This document shows, piece after piece, positions 33,877-43,711 of a stretch of 64,000 nt of DNA. Source of the DNA: Bradyrhizobium ontarionense (GTDB lineage Bacteria; Pseudomonadota; Alphaproteobacteria; Rhizobiales; Xanthobacteraceae); contig NZ_CP088156.1 of assembly GCF_021088345.1 (NCBI RefSeq), positions 7,989,001 to 8,053,000 on the forward strand, in the 5' to 3' direction. The position numbers were made by a program, and so were the translations under genes. The notes under the pieces are model-generated. The model ran no database searches. It saw only the letters and a list, made by a program, of their open reading frames with translations, and was not told where the DNA came from. Every line of letters starts with the position of its first letter. Position 1 is the stretch's first letter.

Positions 33877-36423
33877 TCAGACCAGATGGAAGCTCGACAG
33901 GTGGGACAGCAGCTCCGCCGTCGACACATGCTGGACGGTGATCGTGTCCTGTGCCGCATCGGTGATGATTGCGTTGCCGGCTGCGTCGTCATGGATCGCC
34001 GCTACCAGCGCGGCCTGGCTGTCGAACACGTTATGGCTGACCGCGATCGTGTCGGTACCCGCGGTGAAGCCGGAGATGCTGACCTGTCCGAAGTGCTCCG
34101 CGAACACGAAAGCGTCATGCCCCGCCAGCGAGACGGGTTGCTGCGCCGTGCTGCCGGCCGCGCCTTGGCCGGCTGCGCTTGAGATCACGGTGCCGCCCTG
34201 ACCGTCATTGGCGAAGTGGAAGCTGTCCTGCGACAGTGGCCCAAGGAAATGCAGCGACGTGCTGTTTGTCCCGTCGGTCACCGACAGCAGTCCGTTCGCA
34301 TCATCGAACTGCGCCCGCAGCGACGCGTAGGAGATGGTCTTGAGGTCGATCTGATCGGCTGTGCTGCCGAACCCGATCAGATCACCGCTGAAGTTTGCCG
34401 AGATGGCAAGCGTATTGCTGGCAGAGATACTCTCGGCCGATGACTGGGTCGCCGATTGGGTGCCAGCGAGGCTCACCGAGCTCGGAAATCCGATGACGCC
34501 GTCGCCGTTCAGGTCCTGATGAAAGATCAGCTCGAACGATTTCACCGTCGCAGTGGTGCCGTCAACCAGACCGCTCAGATTCGAGCCATAGTTGCCGTTG
34601 GCGTCCGTGGCCCAGAATGTGAACTGGCTGGTGCCCGGAATCTTCCAGGCCACATCGAACCCGCTTGAAGTCTGGATCGCACCGATCGGGGCAATCGACC
34701 CGAACTGTCCGACCGTGACTCCCGCTCCGCCATATTTGAGCTGCGGGCCGGTCCAGTTCACGTACATGTAGTAGGTGTCGGCGATGTGCAGCAGACTCGT
34801 CGCATCATTGGTGTGAATCAGCGACGCCGTGACGCCGACCGTGCCGTCGCCGTTGAAATCCTGACCGAAGGTCGTCTCCATCGATTCGGAGACGAAGCTG
34901 CCGCCGGAGACCAGGCCGACGATGTTGCCGGTATAGTTGCCGTTGCTGTCGGTCGTCCAGAACGTGAACTGATTGGTGGCCGAGTCGTGCCAGGCGACGT
35001 CAAATCCGTTTCCGACCTGGATCGCCGCGATCGGCGAGATCGTACCGAACTGGCCTACCGTGTACTGTCCGCCGCCATACTTCAATTGCGGACCGGACCC
35101 GTTGACGTACATGTAGTAGCCATCGGCGATCTGCAGCAGATTGGTGTTGCCGTTGGAGTGCACGAGCGAGGCGGTGACGCCGATCGTTCCGTCGTGATTG
35201 AAATCCTGACCGAAGGTCGATTCCAGCGATTCCGAGGTGAAGCTGTTTCCCGACACGATGCCGGAGATGTTGGACGTGTAGTTGCCGTTGCCGTCGGTGG
35301 TCCAGAACGTGAACTGATTGGTGCCTGGAATTTGCCAGGCGACGTCGTATCCGGAAGCTGTCTTGACGGCTCCGATCGGCGCGATGCTGCCGAACTGGCC
35401 GACGGTGACGGCCGTGCCGCCAACTTTCAGATAGGGACCGACGCCGCTCGAAACACTGTTGAGATAATACGCGCTTCCGATCTGCGTCAGGCGCGTATCG
35501 CCGTCCGTCTGGATCACCGATCCCGCCAGATGAAACCCGAGCGCGTCGAGTTGCTTGAGATCGGTGGAGGTCAGCATCTGCAGCGTGCTGCCGTTGTAGA
35601 ATTCATTGAAGGGATCGTTGGATCCCTGCACACCGCTGTTCAGGAAGTCGCTCGGGTCCGAGGACTGGCCGTAATCCGCGAGCTTCGTATAGCCGCCGTC
35701 GAGCGAGAAATAGGCGGCCGAAGCCGTCGCGCCGCCGGTCAGCAATTGCACGCCCGGGCTCGAGAAGCGGTAGAAGTCGAAAATGTCGGGCTGAGGCCCA
35801 TAGGGCACGCGGCCGAACGCGTGCGTGAGCTCGTGCAGCGCCACGCCGACCAGCAGGCTCGGATTGATATCGGTCGTGAACGTTGCGACGCCGTCGCTGG
35901 TGGTGGTGTCGTTGGCGCCGAGGCCGCCCCACAGCTTGAGCTGCGAGTTCCACACCGCGACGTAGGATTGTCCCTGGATGCTTGATCCCGCCGGCAAGGC
36001 GTTGAACGTCGTATCCGCGGCGGTTGCATAGTTGATCAGGTTGGACCTGACGGATGAATAGGTCATCCATTGACCGCCGCCAGGACCCGCCGCCGCGCCG
36101 CCGCCGGTGCCGCTGTAGTCGATGGCGATGTTGAGCGTGATGTGATCCGAGATCACCGAGGCGAGGATCGCGGCTGCCTGCTGAATGCCGGCAAAGAAGC
36201 TCGGGGGCGCATGCGCCATGGCGTTGGAATCGAATTGCAGATTGATGGTCAGTCCACCGGAGGTCACCGCCACCACCGAGTCGATCGCGCTCACGCTGCT
36301 CTGTGCTTGCAGCGCTTCGACCGCTTCCTCGGGAAGCTCGACCGGCGTGGCGGGGGGAGCATCGGCCACAGTGTTGAACACCGAAACGGTGGTGGAGGAT
36401 TGCAAGCCCATCGTCTGAGTCAT
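33877..36423 (-). CDS. Secreted zinc metalloprotease with three tryptophan-rich repeats
   Basis: An 848-residue protein without a Sec signal, probably exported by a type I system. A metalloprotease domain with HELTHAFGRV (about residues 197-206, HExxHxxG) is followed by three tandem repeats of about 116 residues (about 304-646). Each repeat contains VGQFGSIAPIGA, GYDVAWQIPGTNQFTFWTTDG-type strands and a calcium-loop-like DFNHDGTIG. These match the W-rich C-terminal domain first seen in cyanobacterial surface proteins. A C-terminal region rich in Ser, Ala and Asp ends SSFHLV. The start at 36423 (MTQTMGLQ) has GGAG eight bases upstream. Its presence within LPS genes hints at surface display, but no T1SS genes adjoin. 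Confidence 0.8.
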   Translation of the reverse strand: MTQTMGLQSSTTVSVFNTVADAPPATPVELPEEAVEALQAQSSVSAIDSVVAVTSGGLTINLQFDSNAMAHAPPSFFAGIQQAAAILASVISDHITLNIAIDYSGTGGGAAAGPGGGQWMTYSSVRSNLINYATAADTTFNALPAGSSIQGQSYVAVWNSQLKLWGGLGANDTTTSDGVATFTTDINPSLLVGVALHELTHAFGRVPYGPQPDIFDFYRFSSPGVQLLTGGATASAAYFSLDGGYTKLADYGQSSDPSDFLNSGVQGSNDPFNEFYNGSTLQMLTSTDLKQLDALGFHLAGSVIQTDGDTRLTQIGSAYYLNSVSSGVGPYLKVGGTAVTVGQFGSIAPIGAVKTASGYDVAWQIPGTNQFTFWTTDGNGNYTSNISGIVSGNSFTSESLESTFGQDFNHDGTIGVTASLVHSNGNTNLLQIADGYYMYVNGSGPQLKYGGGQYTVGQFGTISPIAAIQVGNGFDVAWHDSATNQFTFWTTDSNGNYTGNIVGLVSGGSFVSESMETTFGQDFNGDGTVGVTASLIHTNDATSLLHIADTYYMYVNWTGPQLKYGGAGVTVGQFGSIAPIGAIQTSSGFDVAWKIPGTSQFTFWATDANGNYGSNLSGLVDGTTATVKSFELIFHQDLNGDGVIGFPSSVSLAGTQSATQSSAESISASNTLAISANFSGDLIGFGSTADQIDLKTISYASLRAQFDDANGLLSVTDGTNSTSLHFLGPLSQDSFHFANDGQGGTVISSAAGQGAAGSTAQQPVSLAGHDAFVFAEHFGQVSISGFTAGTDTIAVSHNVFDSQAALVAAIHDDAAGNAIITDAAQDTITVQHVSTAELLSHLSSFHLV

Positions 36424-36628
36424 CACCTCAGCTCCAGCCATTCGCGTGAACCGCGGGGGGAAAGGACCTTCTGCCGTCCCTGGAACGTCCCGCGGCAATG
36501 ATTCGTAACACAACAACACCCTACGTATCAGGTCCAGGCTGTTGCTCGAAGGTTAAGGGGCGGCTGAGCGATGAAATTTCTGCGGCACTGTCTGGTATCC
36601 GAACACGTGCTGCGCGAACGCGCGCGCC

Positions 36629-38743
36629 TTAATCGAGAAGCTCGGGCAGCCGCGCGAGGAAAGCCGGGACCGGTAATGAGGCACCGAAATTGTAGGGGTT
36701 GTCGCCGAGAGCGGTCCGATAGCGCTCGAGCTGGGGCCCGCCCGCTCGCAACGGCCGGTCAGCGCCCTCCAGGCAGTCGAGCTTGTAGCGGACCGCCGCA
36801 GTGATATCCCCGGCGCTGTTCGGGTGGATCTCGAGCCCGTGACGCTCCAGCACGGCGGTGTCGATCAGAAGCGCCTGCAGCGGCTGGCGATAGGTCTCCC
36901 GCAACGAAAGATAGCGCCGCGCACGGCGGTCGTAGACCGGACGCACGGTGAAATCGGTGCGCTCGTGCCAGAACTGGCAGTCGTTGGAGATGCAGTTGAC
37001 GAGCAGCATCGGCGTCCCCAGCGCCTGCACCGCCGTTGTCAGGCCCGATGTCGTTCCGACGAAGAAACGCGCGGCGGCGCACAGGAAAAGGTCCATCTCT
37101 GCCGATTTGATGTTGCTGTGGGCGTAGTCGAATACGCCGGCCACACCGCCGAGTGGCGTCATGCTGCGATCCCCGAGCCGAACGACGGTGCCGCCGCGCG
37201 CGGCAATGGCGGCAATGGCCTCGAGATAGTCGCCGACATTCGCGGAGCGATGCTGGCGCGTCGTGCCCGGGCCGTCACCGTGATAGCCGCCTTCGCGGAT
37301 ATGCATGGCAACGAACCAGTCAGTGGTGACGCCTGCGGCGCGCAGCCTGGCGGCGCCCGTCGCCATCAGCTCCGCAGGAACCTTCACGATCGGACCGCGC
37401 TGCTGCTCAGCCCAGGCCACCTGCGCCCGCGACGCCGCGTGGGCCCACGGCTCGGCCAGACCGTTGCTGCCGCGGACAGCGATGAACTGGTCGCCGACCA
37501 GCCGCTGGTAGGGCAGGAGATCGTCGACGAGCGCGGGGTCTTCGATGATGCTCACATGCGGCGCGAACAGCCGGAGGAACGGCTGGTTGACCACTTTGCC
37601 CGGTGGAGCAAGCAGGACGTAGTTGGCACGGGGCAGCATGCCCAGCGCCGCCATGCGCAGATGGCAGTCGATGAAGCCGATATGACCGATCAGCGTCACC
37701 CATTCGTAGCCGAGCAGGCGAACCGGGAGAGTGGGGTCGAAGCTGCTGCTGCTCGCTGCGATCCGCCGGACCAGCGCGTCGGGGATCGACCATTTCCGCG
37801 CCAGCGCGTCCTGGTGATCGAGCGCCGCCTGATAGCAGCGGAACGTGTCGTCGTAGCGGCCCTGGTGATAGAAGTTCTCGCCGAGCTGGATGAGGTTGTC
37901 ATAGATCAGGAGCTCGCCGGCGTTCTCCAGCTCCCAAGCGCTCGGCGTGTAGGTTGATGGATCGTAGCCGCCGGCATAATTCTGGTGCGCCATCACCGAG
38001 CGAGGATCGCGCTCGACCGAGGCCTTGAAGCAGGCGGCCGCCTGCACGTGATCCCTGCTCAAGGCATGCACTGCGCCGAGCTTGCGCAGCGCGTTGCTGT
38101 CGCCCGAGGCCGCAGCGGCGCCAAGGAAATGGGCCGCTACCGGAAGATTGCCGCGATACATGTGCGCCACGCCGACGGCGAAATTGATCGCGAAACGATC
38201 GATGCTCTCGGGTCCCGGCGCCTCCCGCACGATCCGGTCATACGCGCCGCAGAGAGCCAAAGTGGTGAAATAGGCCTGCGCGCCGACGCCGCTGCGGGTA
38301 CGGACCTGCTCGCGGAAGATCAGGTTCAGCAGCCGCACGGCACGCAGCGCGCTCGGTTTGCGGCTGGCGGCGAGATGAACCTGCGCGGCAGCGGCAAGCC
38401 CGGTCAGCGTCAGCCGCGCCAGCAGGTTGCCGAGGAGCGATCCGCGCGCGAGCAGCCGTTCCATCAGGCGGAGCAGGGTGGCGCCGGCGGGCGCGACGAT
38501 GAACTTGCGGTCGACGAGATTGGCGGCGCGGGTGGTCAGCGGCAGCAACTGGCGCCGTCTGGCGCTCAGGAATGCGTAGAGCCGGAACGCCGATGTCGTC
38601 AGCCAGACTCTTGGCGACCAGCCGCCTTGCGGCGCCTGCGGCGATGGCCGTACGGTCGGGACGGTCCGGCTCAGGGCGGCCGTCGCCGCCCGCCGCTTGC
38701 TGAGGCGATGCCGGAGCGAGCCGATGGGAGCGCGCATCGTCAT
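36629..38743 (-). CDS. TIGR04372-type glycosyltransferase with TPR-like N-terminus (paralogue A)
   Basis: A 704-residue protein. The N-terminal half is helical with a TPR/Sel1-like stretch (SNALRKLGAVHALSRDHVQAAACFKASV). The C-terminal half is the putative glycosyltransferase, with WVTLIGHIGFIDCHLRMAALG, the HxR element WFVAMHIREGGYHGD, and FFVGTTSGLTTAVQALGTPMLLVNC. The HxR plus FxGTTSG pair recalls GT-B fucosyltransferase-like folds (GT11/GT65 type), an inference from motif spacing. It shares these motifs with the products at 46326 and 48606. The start at 38743 overlaps the stop of the GT2 gene (ATGA), so it belongs to the exporter-linked operon. Confidence 0.78.
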   Translation of the reverse strand: MTMRAPIGSLRHRLSKRRAATAALSRTVPTVRPSPQAPQGGWSPRVWLTTSAFRLYAFLSARRRQLLPLTTRAANLVDRKFIVAPAGATLLRLMERLLARGSLLGNLLARLTLTGLAAAAQVHLAASRKPSALRAVRLLNLIFREQVRTRSGVGAQAYFTTLALCGAYDRIVREAPGPESIDRFAINFAVGVAHMYRGNLPVAAHFLGAAAASGDSNALRKLGAVHALSRDHVQAAACFKASVERDPRSVMAHQNYAGGYDPSTYTPSAWELENAGELLIYDNLIQLGENFYHQGRYDDTFRCYQAALDHQDALARKWSIPDALVRRIAASSSSFDPTLPVRLLGYEWVTLIGHIGFIDCHLRMAALGMLPRANYVLLAPPGKVVNQPFLRLFAPHVSIIEDPALVDDLLPYQRLVGDQFIAVRGSNGLAEPWAHAASRAQVAWAEQQRGPIVKVPAELMATGAARLRAAGVTTDWFVAMHIREGGYHGDGPGTTRQHRSANVGDYLEAIAAIAARGGTVVRLGDRSMTPLGGVAGVFDYAHSNIKSAEMDLFLCAAARFFVGTTSGLTTAVQALGTPMLLVNCISNDCQFWHERTDFTVRPVYDRRARRYLSLRETYRQPLQALLIDTAVLERHGLEIHPNSAGDITAAVRYKLDCLEGADRPLRAGGPQLERYRTALGDNPYNFGASLPVPAFLARLPELLD

Positions 38744-39807
38744 GGAGCGCGGTAGCCCGACGTCGCGGACACGATCGAGCGTCGTGCCCCGGTCTGGGCG
38801 AGCAGGCGCGTCAGCGACATCGGCCGTGTGCGCAGCGTGATCCATGCCAGCGCGGCAAGGCGGCCGACGGCTCCGAAGCTCAACATCGCCCGAAGCAGGC
38901 GCGCGTCGAGCGCATTGCCGTCGAGCAGGGCGGATGCGCGCGCGGCCCTGGCGGCGGGCGGCGTCTCGCCGCCCAGCACCATCCGCGCGGCGCCGAAGCG
39001 ATTGCGCCGTGCGAAGAGGGCGCCGTACCCGTCGGGAAACAGCTCGCTTCCAGCGATCAGGGCGCCGATCTCGGCCAGCTTTGCATCGAGCGAAACCGGA
39101 TCGGTGGCCGTTGCCGTCGAGTAGTTCTGGCCGTGGATACGCCAGTAGCCCAGCGCCTCCGCGATGAAGTAGCAGCCATAGGTCAGCGCCAGCCGTCGGG
39201 CGAGAAAGGCGTCGGAGAACGAGCCGAGCTTGACGTCGAAACTGCCGAGCGCCTGCAGCGCGCTGCGGCGATAGAGCGACGTGGTGCCGGAGAAGTAGTT
39301 GTCGCCGACGCGCAGGATACGACGGACGTCCGCCGGCGTCAGCATTGTGGATGCCGGGCCTGGCAACATCACGGGCCGCAACATGCGTCTGCCCGAATGG
39401 CCGTCCGGCCCGATGATCTCGCAGCAGGCAAATATGAGACCGGCGTCGGGATGGTGCGCAGCCTGCGCCATGGCCTTTTCGAGATAGGTCGGATGCAGTG
39501 CGTCGTCAGCCCCGAGAAAGCCGATCCATTCGGTTTCCGCAGCGGCCAGGGCTTCGTTCTGGCCGCGGACCACGCCCTGATTGGTGTCATGGCGGACCAG
39601 CCGCCAGCTTGGCCGATCGGCTGCGAACCGCGAGATGACCGCAACGCTGTCATCCGTCGAACAGTCGTCGATGATGATCACACGGTCGGGGGCGCGGGTC
39701 TGGTTGACGATGCTGCCGAGCGATTCAGGCAGGTAGTGAGCGTGATTGAAGTTCGGGACCACCAGGGTCACGGTCGGCGCAGCGGGAGAGGCGGTCATCC
39801 TGGTCAT
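38740..39807 (-). CDS. Glycosyltransferase family 2
   Basis: A 355-residue GT-A transferase. The nucleotide-binding start is TVTLVVPNFNHAHYLPESLGSIVNQ, the first acid is in VIIIDDCSTDDS, and the metal-binding DxD-like pair is in WIGFLGADDALHPTYLEKAM. The C-terminal part holds SFDVKLGSFSDAFLARRLAL and a helical tail likely to touch the membrane. The start is 39807, with 39798 as an alternative; neither has a strong site. It lies 42 bp after wzt and is coupled to the TIGR04372 gene, suggesting both extend or cap the exported chain. Confidence 0.83.
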   Translation of the reverse strand: MTRMTASPAAPTVTLVVPNFNHAHYLPESLGSIVNQTRAPDRVIIIDDCSTDDSVAVISRFAADRPSWRLVRHDTNQGVVRGQNEALAAAETEWIGFLGADDALHPTYLEKAMAQAAHHPDAGLIFACCEIIGPDGHSGRRMLRPVMLPGPASTMLTPADVRRILRVGDNYFSGTTSLYRRSALQALGSFDVKLGSFSDAFLARRLALTYGCYFIAEALGYWRIHGQNYSTATATDPVSLDAKLAEIGALIAGSELFPDGYGALFARRNRFGAARMVLGGETPPAARAARASALLDGNALDARLLRAMLSFGAVGRLAALAWITLRTRPMSLTRLLAQTGARRSIVSATSGYRAP

Positions 39808-39849
39808 ATCCAGCGAGCATCATGCCGCATCTTATCCGGCTCCGGCCGC

Positions 39850-40599
39850 TCAGTCCGTGGCCAGCTCTTTCATCACGTCCTCGATTGCGCCAAACGCCCG
39901 CACGCGTCCACCTTCGAGATAGAGCCCGAGATTGCAGGTGTCGCGCAACAGGCCATGATCGTGAGAGGCCAGCACGACGATTCCCGAGCGCAGCGTGATC
40001 TCCTGCAGGCGATCATGGGTCTTCTTGCGGAACTGCGCGTCACCGACTGCGATCCACTCGTCCATCAGGATGATGTCGCCGTGAATCGAGGCTGCGATCG
40101 AGAACACCAGGCGCAAGAGCATGCCGGACGAATAGGTCCGGATCGGCAATTCGAGATAGTCGCCGAGTTCGGCGAATTCGACGATCTCCGGGACACGCTC
40201 CTCGATCTCTTCGGGGCTGAGGCCCAGAATGAGGCCCCGTGTCCGGATGTTCTCGTATCCGGACGCCTCTTCATCCATTCCGAGGCCGATATCGAACATG
40301 GGGACGTTGCGTCCGACCACCCGCAGAGATCCGCGCGTCGGCTCATAGATGCCGGCAAGGACCCGGATCAGCGTGGTCTTGCCGGCGCCGTTATGACCGA
40401 ACAGGCCGAGACGGTCGCCCTGCTTCAAGGTGAAGCTGATGTCGTCGAGCGCCTGTACGAACTGGAACGAGCCCTCGCTCTTGGACACCCGGCCGCCGAC
40501 GCGTGACGCCGCCTTGATGGCCAGATGCCGGAACGACCGCGCGTTTGGCGGCGCGACAGGGAATTCGATGCCGAGTTGCTTGGCTTCAATCAGAGGCAT
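39850..40599 (-). CDS. wzt: O-antigen ABC exporter ATPase, Wzt-like
   Basis: A 249-residue ATPase that powers polysaccharide export with Wzm. Walker A is GHNGAGKTT near residue 70 and the signature is TYSSGMLLRLVFSIA. Walker B is IILMDEW and the switch histidine is in VVLASHDHGLL. The gate-helix segment VVGRNVPMFDIGLGMDEEASGYENI is typical of polysaccharide exporters. It lacks the extra C-terminal carbohydrate-binding domain of E. coli O8/O9a Wzt, so export is probably independent of a terminal cap. It follows wzm by 36 bp. Confidence 0.9.
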   Translation of the reverse strand: MPLIEAKQLGIEFPVAPPNARSFRHLAIKAASRVGGRVSKSEGSFQFVQALDDISFTLKQGDRLGLFGHNGAGKTTLIRVLAGIYEPTRGSLRVVGRNVPMFDIGLGMDEEASGYENIRTRGLILGLSPEEIEERVPEIVEFAELGDYLELPIRTYSSGMLLRLVFSIAASIHGDIILMDEWIAVGDAQFRKKTHDRLQEITLRSGIVVLASHDHGLLRDTCNLGLYLEGGRVRAFGAIEDVMKELATD

Positions 40600-40635
40600 G
40601 AGAGGCGAATCCAGAGGTCACGCAAGGCCCTGACA

Positions 40636-41478
40636 TCAGGCCCAATACACGACGCGCGACCGATAGCGCGTGTAGATAAAGATCATGGCGGCCGTCAAGA
40701 CGACTACGGACCCGATGGCGCCGGCCCAGGTGCCGAGGTTGGGAATGTCGCCCATCAAGGGGCCGCGCGTGACCGCCAGCAGATAGGCGATCGGATTGAG
40801 CGTGACGATGTATTCGCCGCCACGGATGCTCGACGGTTCCCAGATGATCGGAGAGATGAAGAACAGCAGCTGCAGCACGGCGGCCATGACCGGCGGCACG
40901 TCGCGATAGCGTACGCAGATCATGGAGACGACCACCGAGGCGCTGACGACGAACACATAGACGATCATCAAGCCGAGGATGGCGAGCACGGCACCGAACC
41001 CGACCGACCAGGGATAGACCAGCCAGATGAACGGAATCACGGCGATGTTGTGCAGAAAGATGATCAGGTTGCGCTGAACCATGCGCATGACGTGGATCAG
41101 GATCGGCATATCCACCGCTTTGATCATGCCGCCCGCATTGATCATCGTGTAGCAGCCTTCGCTGAGCGATGAGGAAATGAAGTTCCAGATGGTGATGCTG
41201 ACCATGAAGTGCGGCAGATAGGTCTTCATGTCGGCGCCGAGGAAGCGGCCGGCCACCGTGCCCATGATCAATGCGGTGATCGCGTTGGTCGCGGTGATCC
41301 ACCACGGACCCAGCATCGTGCGGCGGTACTTCGACCGGATGTCGCCGGCCGCGAGCGCGCGCCAGGTGACGTGACGCGTGACGAACGGCGCGATGTCCTC
41401 GCGGCAGCGCTCCCAGGAAAAGCGACGCCGATCTGCAACCACGAACCGCTCGACCTCTCCATCGGTCACGGTGGTCAT
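40636..41478 (-). CDS. wzm: O-antigen ABC exporter permease, Wzm-like
   Basis: A 280-residue ABC-2 permease with six membrane helices, preceded by an amphipathic segment (RALAAGDIRSKYRRTMLGPWW) found in Wzm/KpsM/TagG proteins. FFISPIIWEP near residue 220 is the conserved periplasmic re-entrant region. GAGG lies seven bases ahead of the ATG. Together with wzt this defines an ABC-transporter-dependent O-polysaccharide or similar glycan pathway; no Wzx flippase was found in the window. Confidence 0.9.
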   Translation of the reverse strand: MTTVTDGEVERFVVADRRRFSWERCREDIAPFVTRHVTWRALAAGDIRSKYRRTMLGPWWITATNAITALIMGTVAGRFLGADMKTYLPHFMVSITIWNFISSSLSEGCYTMINAGGMIKAVDMPILIHVMRMVQRNLIIFLHNIAVIPFIWLVYPWSVGFGAVLAILGLMIVYVFVVSASVVVSMICVRYRDVPPVMAAVLQLLFFISPIIWEPSSIRGGEYIVTLNPIAYLLAVTRGPLMGDIPNLGTWAGAIGSVVVLTAAMIFIYTRYRSRVVYWA

Positions 41479-41636
41479 CCTGCTACCTCGCGAGTGCCGT
41501 AAGTATTTGGCTTGACAACTGAAAAGCGATCAGTCCCGGCGCGCCGGCGGCCGATCGCAGCGCTTGCTGGACCATGTTATGCAGAAGCTGTCAACCGGTC
41601 ACCTACGGGGAGCCGCCGACGGCCGTCAGCAGCAGC

Positions 41637-42902
41637 TCAGATCGCGGCCGCGCCCGATGCATCGACGATCTGCGGCTGCGGCAGCGGGACCAGGAAGCGG
41701 CCGCCTGCGTCCAGATAGGCCTGATTCCGCTTCAGGATCGGGTCGGCATAGATCCAGGCGAGTATCACGACCACGTCAGGCTTCCTGGTTGCAAGCTCCG
41801 TGGATGGCAGCACCGGGATATGGGCGCCCGGGCTGAAGCGGCCTTGCTTGAGCTGGTTGTCGTCGACGATGAACTTGACCCGGCTCTCCAGCTCGAAGTG
41901 GTAGAGCAGGCTGGTCGTGGTCGTCGAAGCGCCGTAGGCGGCGACCAGCTTGCCCTCGGCGATGGCCTTGTCGAGATAGGCCAGAACCCTGCGCTTGCAA
42001 TCCTCGATGGCCACGAACCAATCCCGGTAGATCTGGGGCTTGGTGACGCCGCGACGTTCCTCCTCGGCGATCAGCTTCGACAGCTCTGCCGAGCGCGGGC
42101 GCTTGGCCGTCGATTTCGGCTGCGCGAAGGCCCGAATCGATCCGCCCTTCGTGCCCGTTCGTTCGACATGGAACAGCGTCATGTCGTGCCGGTTCATGAA
42201 GGTCTCGAGCGGGATCAGCGCGTGATGCGAGACATGCTCGTGGTAGATGGTGTCGAACACCATGTTGTCGATCATGTCGACGATGTAGGAGACCTCGAAC
42301 ACGAAGGCGCCGTCGTCGGCGAGCAGCAGCCGGATGCCCTTCACCACGTCCGACATGTTGTCGATATGGGCGAACACGTTGTTGGCGCAGAACAGCTTGG
42401 CCTCGCCCTGATCGGCCTTGATTCGGGCCGCGAGCGCGCTGGTGAAGAAATCCGGAGTCGTCGGAATGCCTTCCTTGGTGGCGGTCGCGGCGATGTCGCG
42501 CGCGGGGTCGATGCCCTGCACCCGCATGCCCTCGTTCTTGAACGCCTTGAGCAGCGAGCCGTCATTGCTGCCCATCTCGACCACGAGGCTGCCTTGCGGG
42601 ATGGCGAGCCCGGAAACCACCGACTGGGCATAGCGCTTGAAATGTTCGACCAGGCCGAGCGAGACCGAGGTGCGATAGGTGTAGTCGCGGAACAGAATGT
42701 CGGGATCGACGACGTCGAGATTCTGCAGGTGGCCGCATGCGAGGCACAGATAGCAATCGAGCGGATAAAGGTCCTGCTTTTCATTCAGCCGGTCGGCGGT
42801 CACGAAGGCGTCGCCGATCGCGGAGGCCCTGATCGGCAGCACGTGATCGAGCGAGGTCGATCCGCACAGGCGGCAATCGGTCTTGTGCTTGACGTGCTGC
42901 AT
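41637..42902 (-). CDS. Sugar C-methyltransferase-like protein (NovU/TylC3 type)
   Basis: A 421-residue three-domain methyltransferase. The N-terminal zinc-binding domain has CRLCG and CLACGHLQ (two CxxC pairs). The central SAM-binding domain has LVVEMGSNDGSLLKAFKNEGMRVQGIDPA. The C-terminal Rossmann-like domain contains VAAYGASTTTTSLLYHFELE. This layout is that of enzymes that add a methyl group to C3 of a 4-keto-deoxy sugar nucleotide. The catalytic region includes FDTIYHEHVSHHALIPLETFM, with the typical YHEHxS motif. The ATG at 42902 precedes the first CxxC closely. It is the last gene of the 45446-41637 unit. Confidence 0.85.
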   Translation of the reverse strand: MQHVKHKTDCRLCGSTSLDHVLPIRASAIGDAFVTADRLNEKQDLYPLDCYLCLACGHLQNLDVVDPDILFRDYTYRTSVSLGLVEHFKRYAQSVVSGLAIPQGSLVVEMGSNDGSLLKAFKNEGMRVQGIDPARDIAATATKEGIPTTPDFFTSALAARIKADQGEAKLFCANNVFAHIDNMSDVVKGIRLLLADDGAFVFEVSYIVDMIDNMVFDTIYHEHVSHHALIPLETFMNRHDMTLFHVERTGTKGGSIRAFAQPKSTAKRPRSAELSKLIAEEERRGVTKPQIYRDWFVAIEDCKRRVLAYLDKAIAEGKLVAAYGASTTTTSLLYHFELESRVKFIVDDNQLKQGRFSPGAHIPVLPSTELATRKPDVVVILAWIYADPILKRNQAYLDAGGRFLVPLPQPQIVDASGAAAI

Positions 42903-42970
42903 GACGTGACGATCCTTGATTGGGATCCCTGCAGGAGGGACGGTCGGCTGAAGAGGGATTTGGGCGCGTT

Positions 42971-43711
42971 TTACAGGCCGGCGAAGGTCTTGGCGACCTC
43001 TTCTTGCCAGACTGTGGACACTCCGCCATCCAGGAACAGGCTCTGCCCGTTGATGAAGGATGCGCGCTCGCTGCACAGGAAGTCGAGTGCGTCGGCGCAT
43101 TCCTCCGCCGTACCGAGCCGGCCCAAGGGGACGAGGCGCCGGTAGGTGTCCATCAGCTTCTCGTTCTGCTCATAGAAGATGCGCGACTCCCGCTTCAGAT
43201 AGGTCAGCGGCATGATCGCGTTGACGCGGATGCCGCGCCGGCCCAGCGTCGCGGCGTAATAGCGGACCATGGCGTTGAGGCCGCCCTTCACGGCATGGTA
43301 GCCGACCGGCTGGGAGCTGCCGACGAACTCGGCATAAACGGAGCTGACGACGCCGATCGCGCGGTCGCCCGCCTCGGCGAAATGCCCGGAAAACCCCTCG
43401 ACCAGGTCGCGCGATGCGGTCAGGCCGACCTGGATCTCGCCGGTCCAGGGATCACCCTGGCCGCGAAAGCGCTGACTCAATACGAGGTAGCGGACCGGGC
43501 CGGCGGCCTCGGCGATCTGGCGCCAGATGCCGGCAAAGCTGTCGCTATGCTCCAGATCCGCGGAAAAATGCAGCAGACCGGGCTGGTCGGGAAAATCGGC
43601 TGGGCGCTGGCGCGACACCACGCTGACCGCGTAGCCGCGGGCCAGGAAGCGTTCGACGACCACCCGGCCAAGGCCGCGGGTGCCACCGACCACGACGGCG
43701 TGGGTGGTCAT
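42971..43711 (-). CDS. Short-chain dehydrogenase/reductase
   Basis: A 246-residue classical SDR. The cofactor motif is VVVGGTRGLGRVVVE at the N-terminus (TGxxxGxG variant), VVSSVYAEFVGSSQPVGYHAVKGG holds the catalytic Ser, Tyr and Lys (YHAVK), and the C-terminus has CSERASFINGQSLFLDGG as in the FabG group. In this operon, between a cupin and two sugar methyltransferase-like proteins, it most likely reduces a keto sugar intermediate. Start ATG 43711 overlaps the cupin stop (ATGA). Confidence 0.85.
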   Translation of the reverse strand: MTTHAVVVGGTRGLGRVVVERFLARGYAVSVVSRQRPADFPDQPGLLHFSADLEHSDSFAGIWRQIAEAAGPVRYLVLSQRFRGQGDPWTGEIQVGLTASRDLVEGFSGHFAEAGDRAIGVVSSVYAEFVGSSQPVGYHAVKGGLNAMVRYYAATLGRRGIRVNAIMPLTYLKRESRIFYEQNEKLMDTYRRLVPLGRLGTAEECADALDFLCSERASFINGQSLFLDGGVSTVWQEEVAKTFAGL

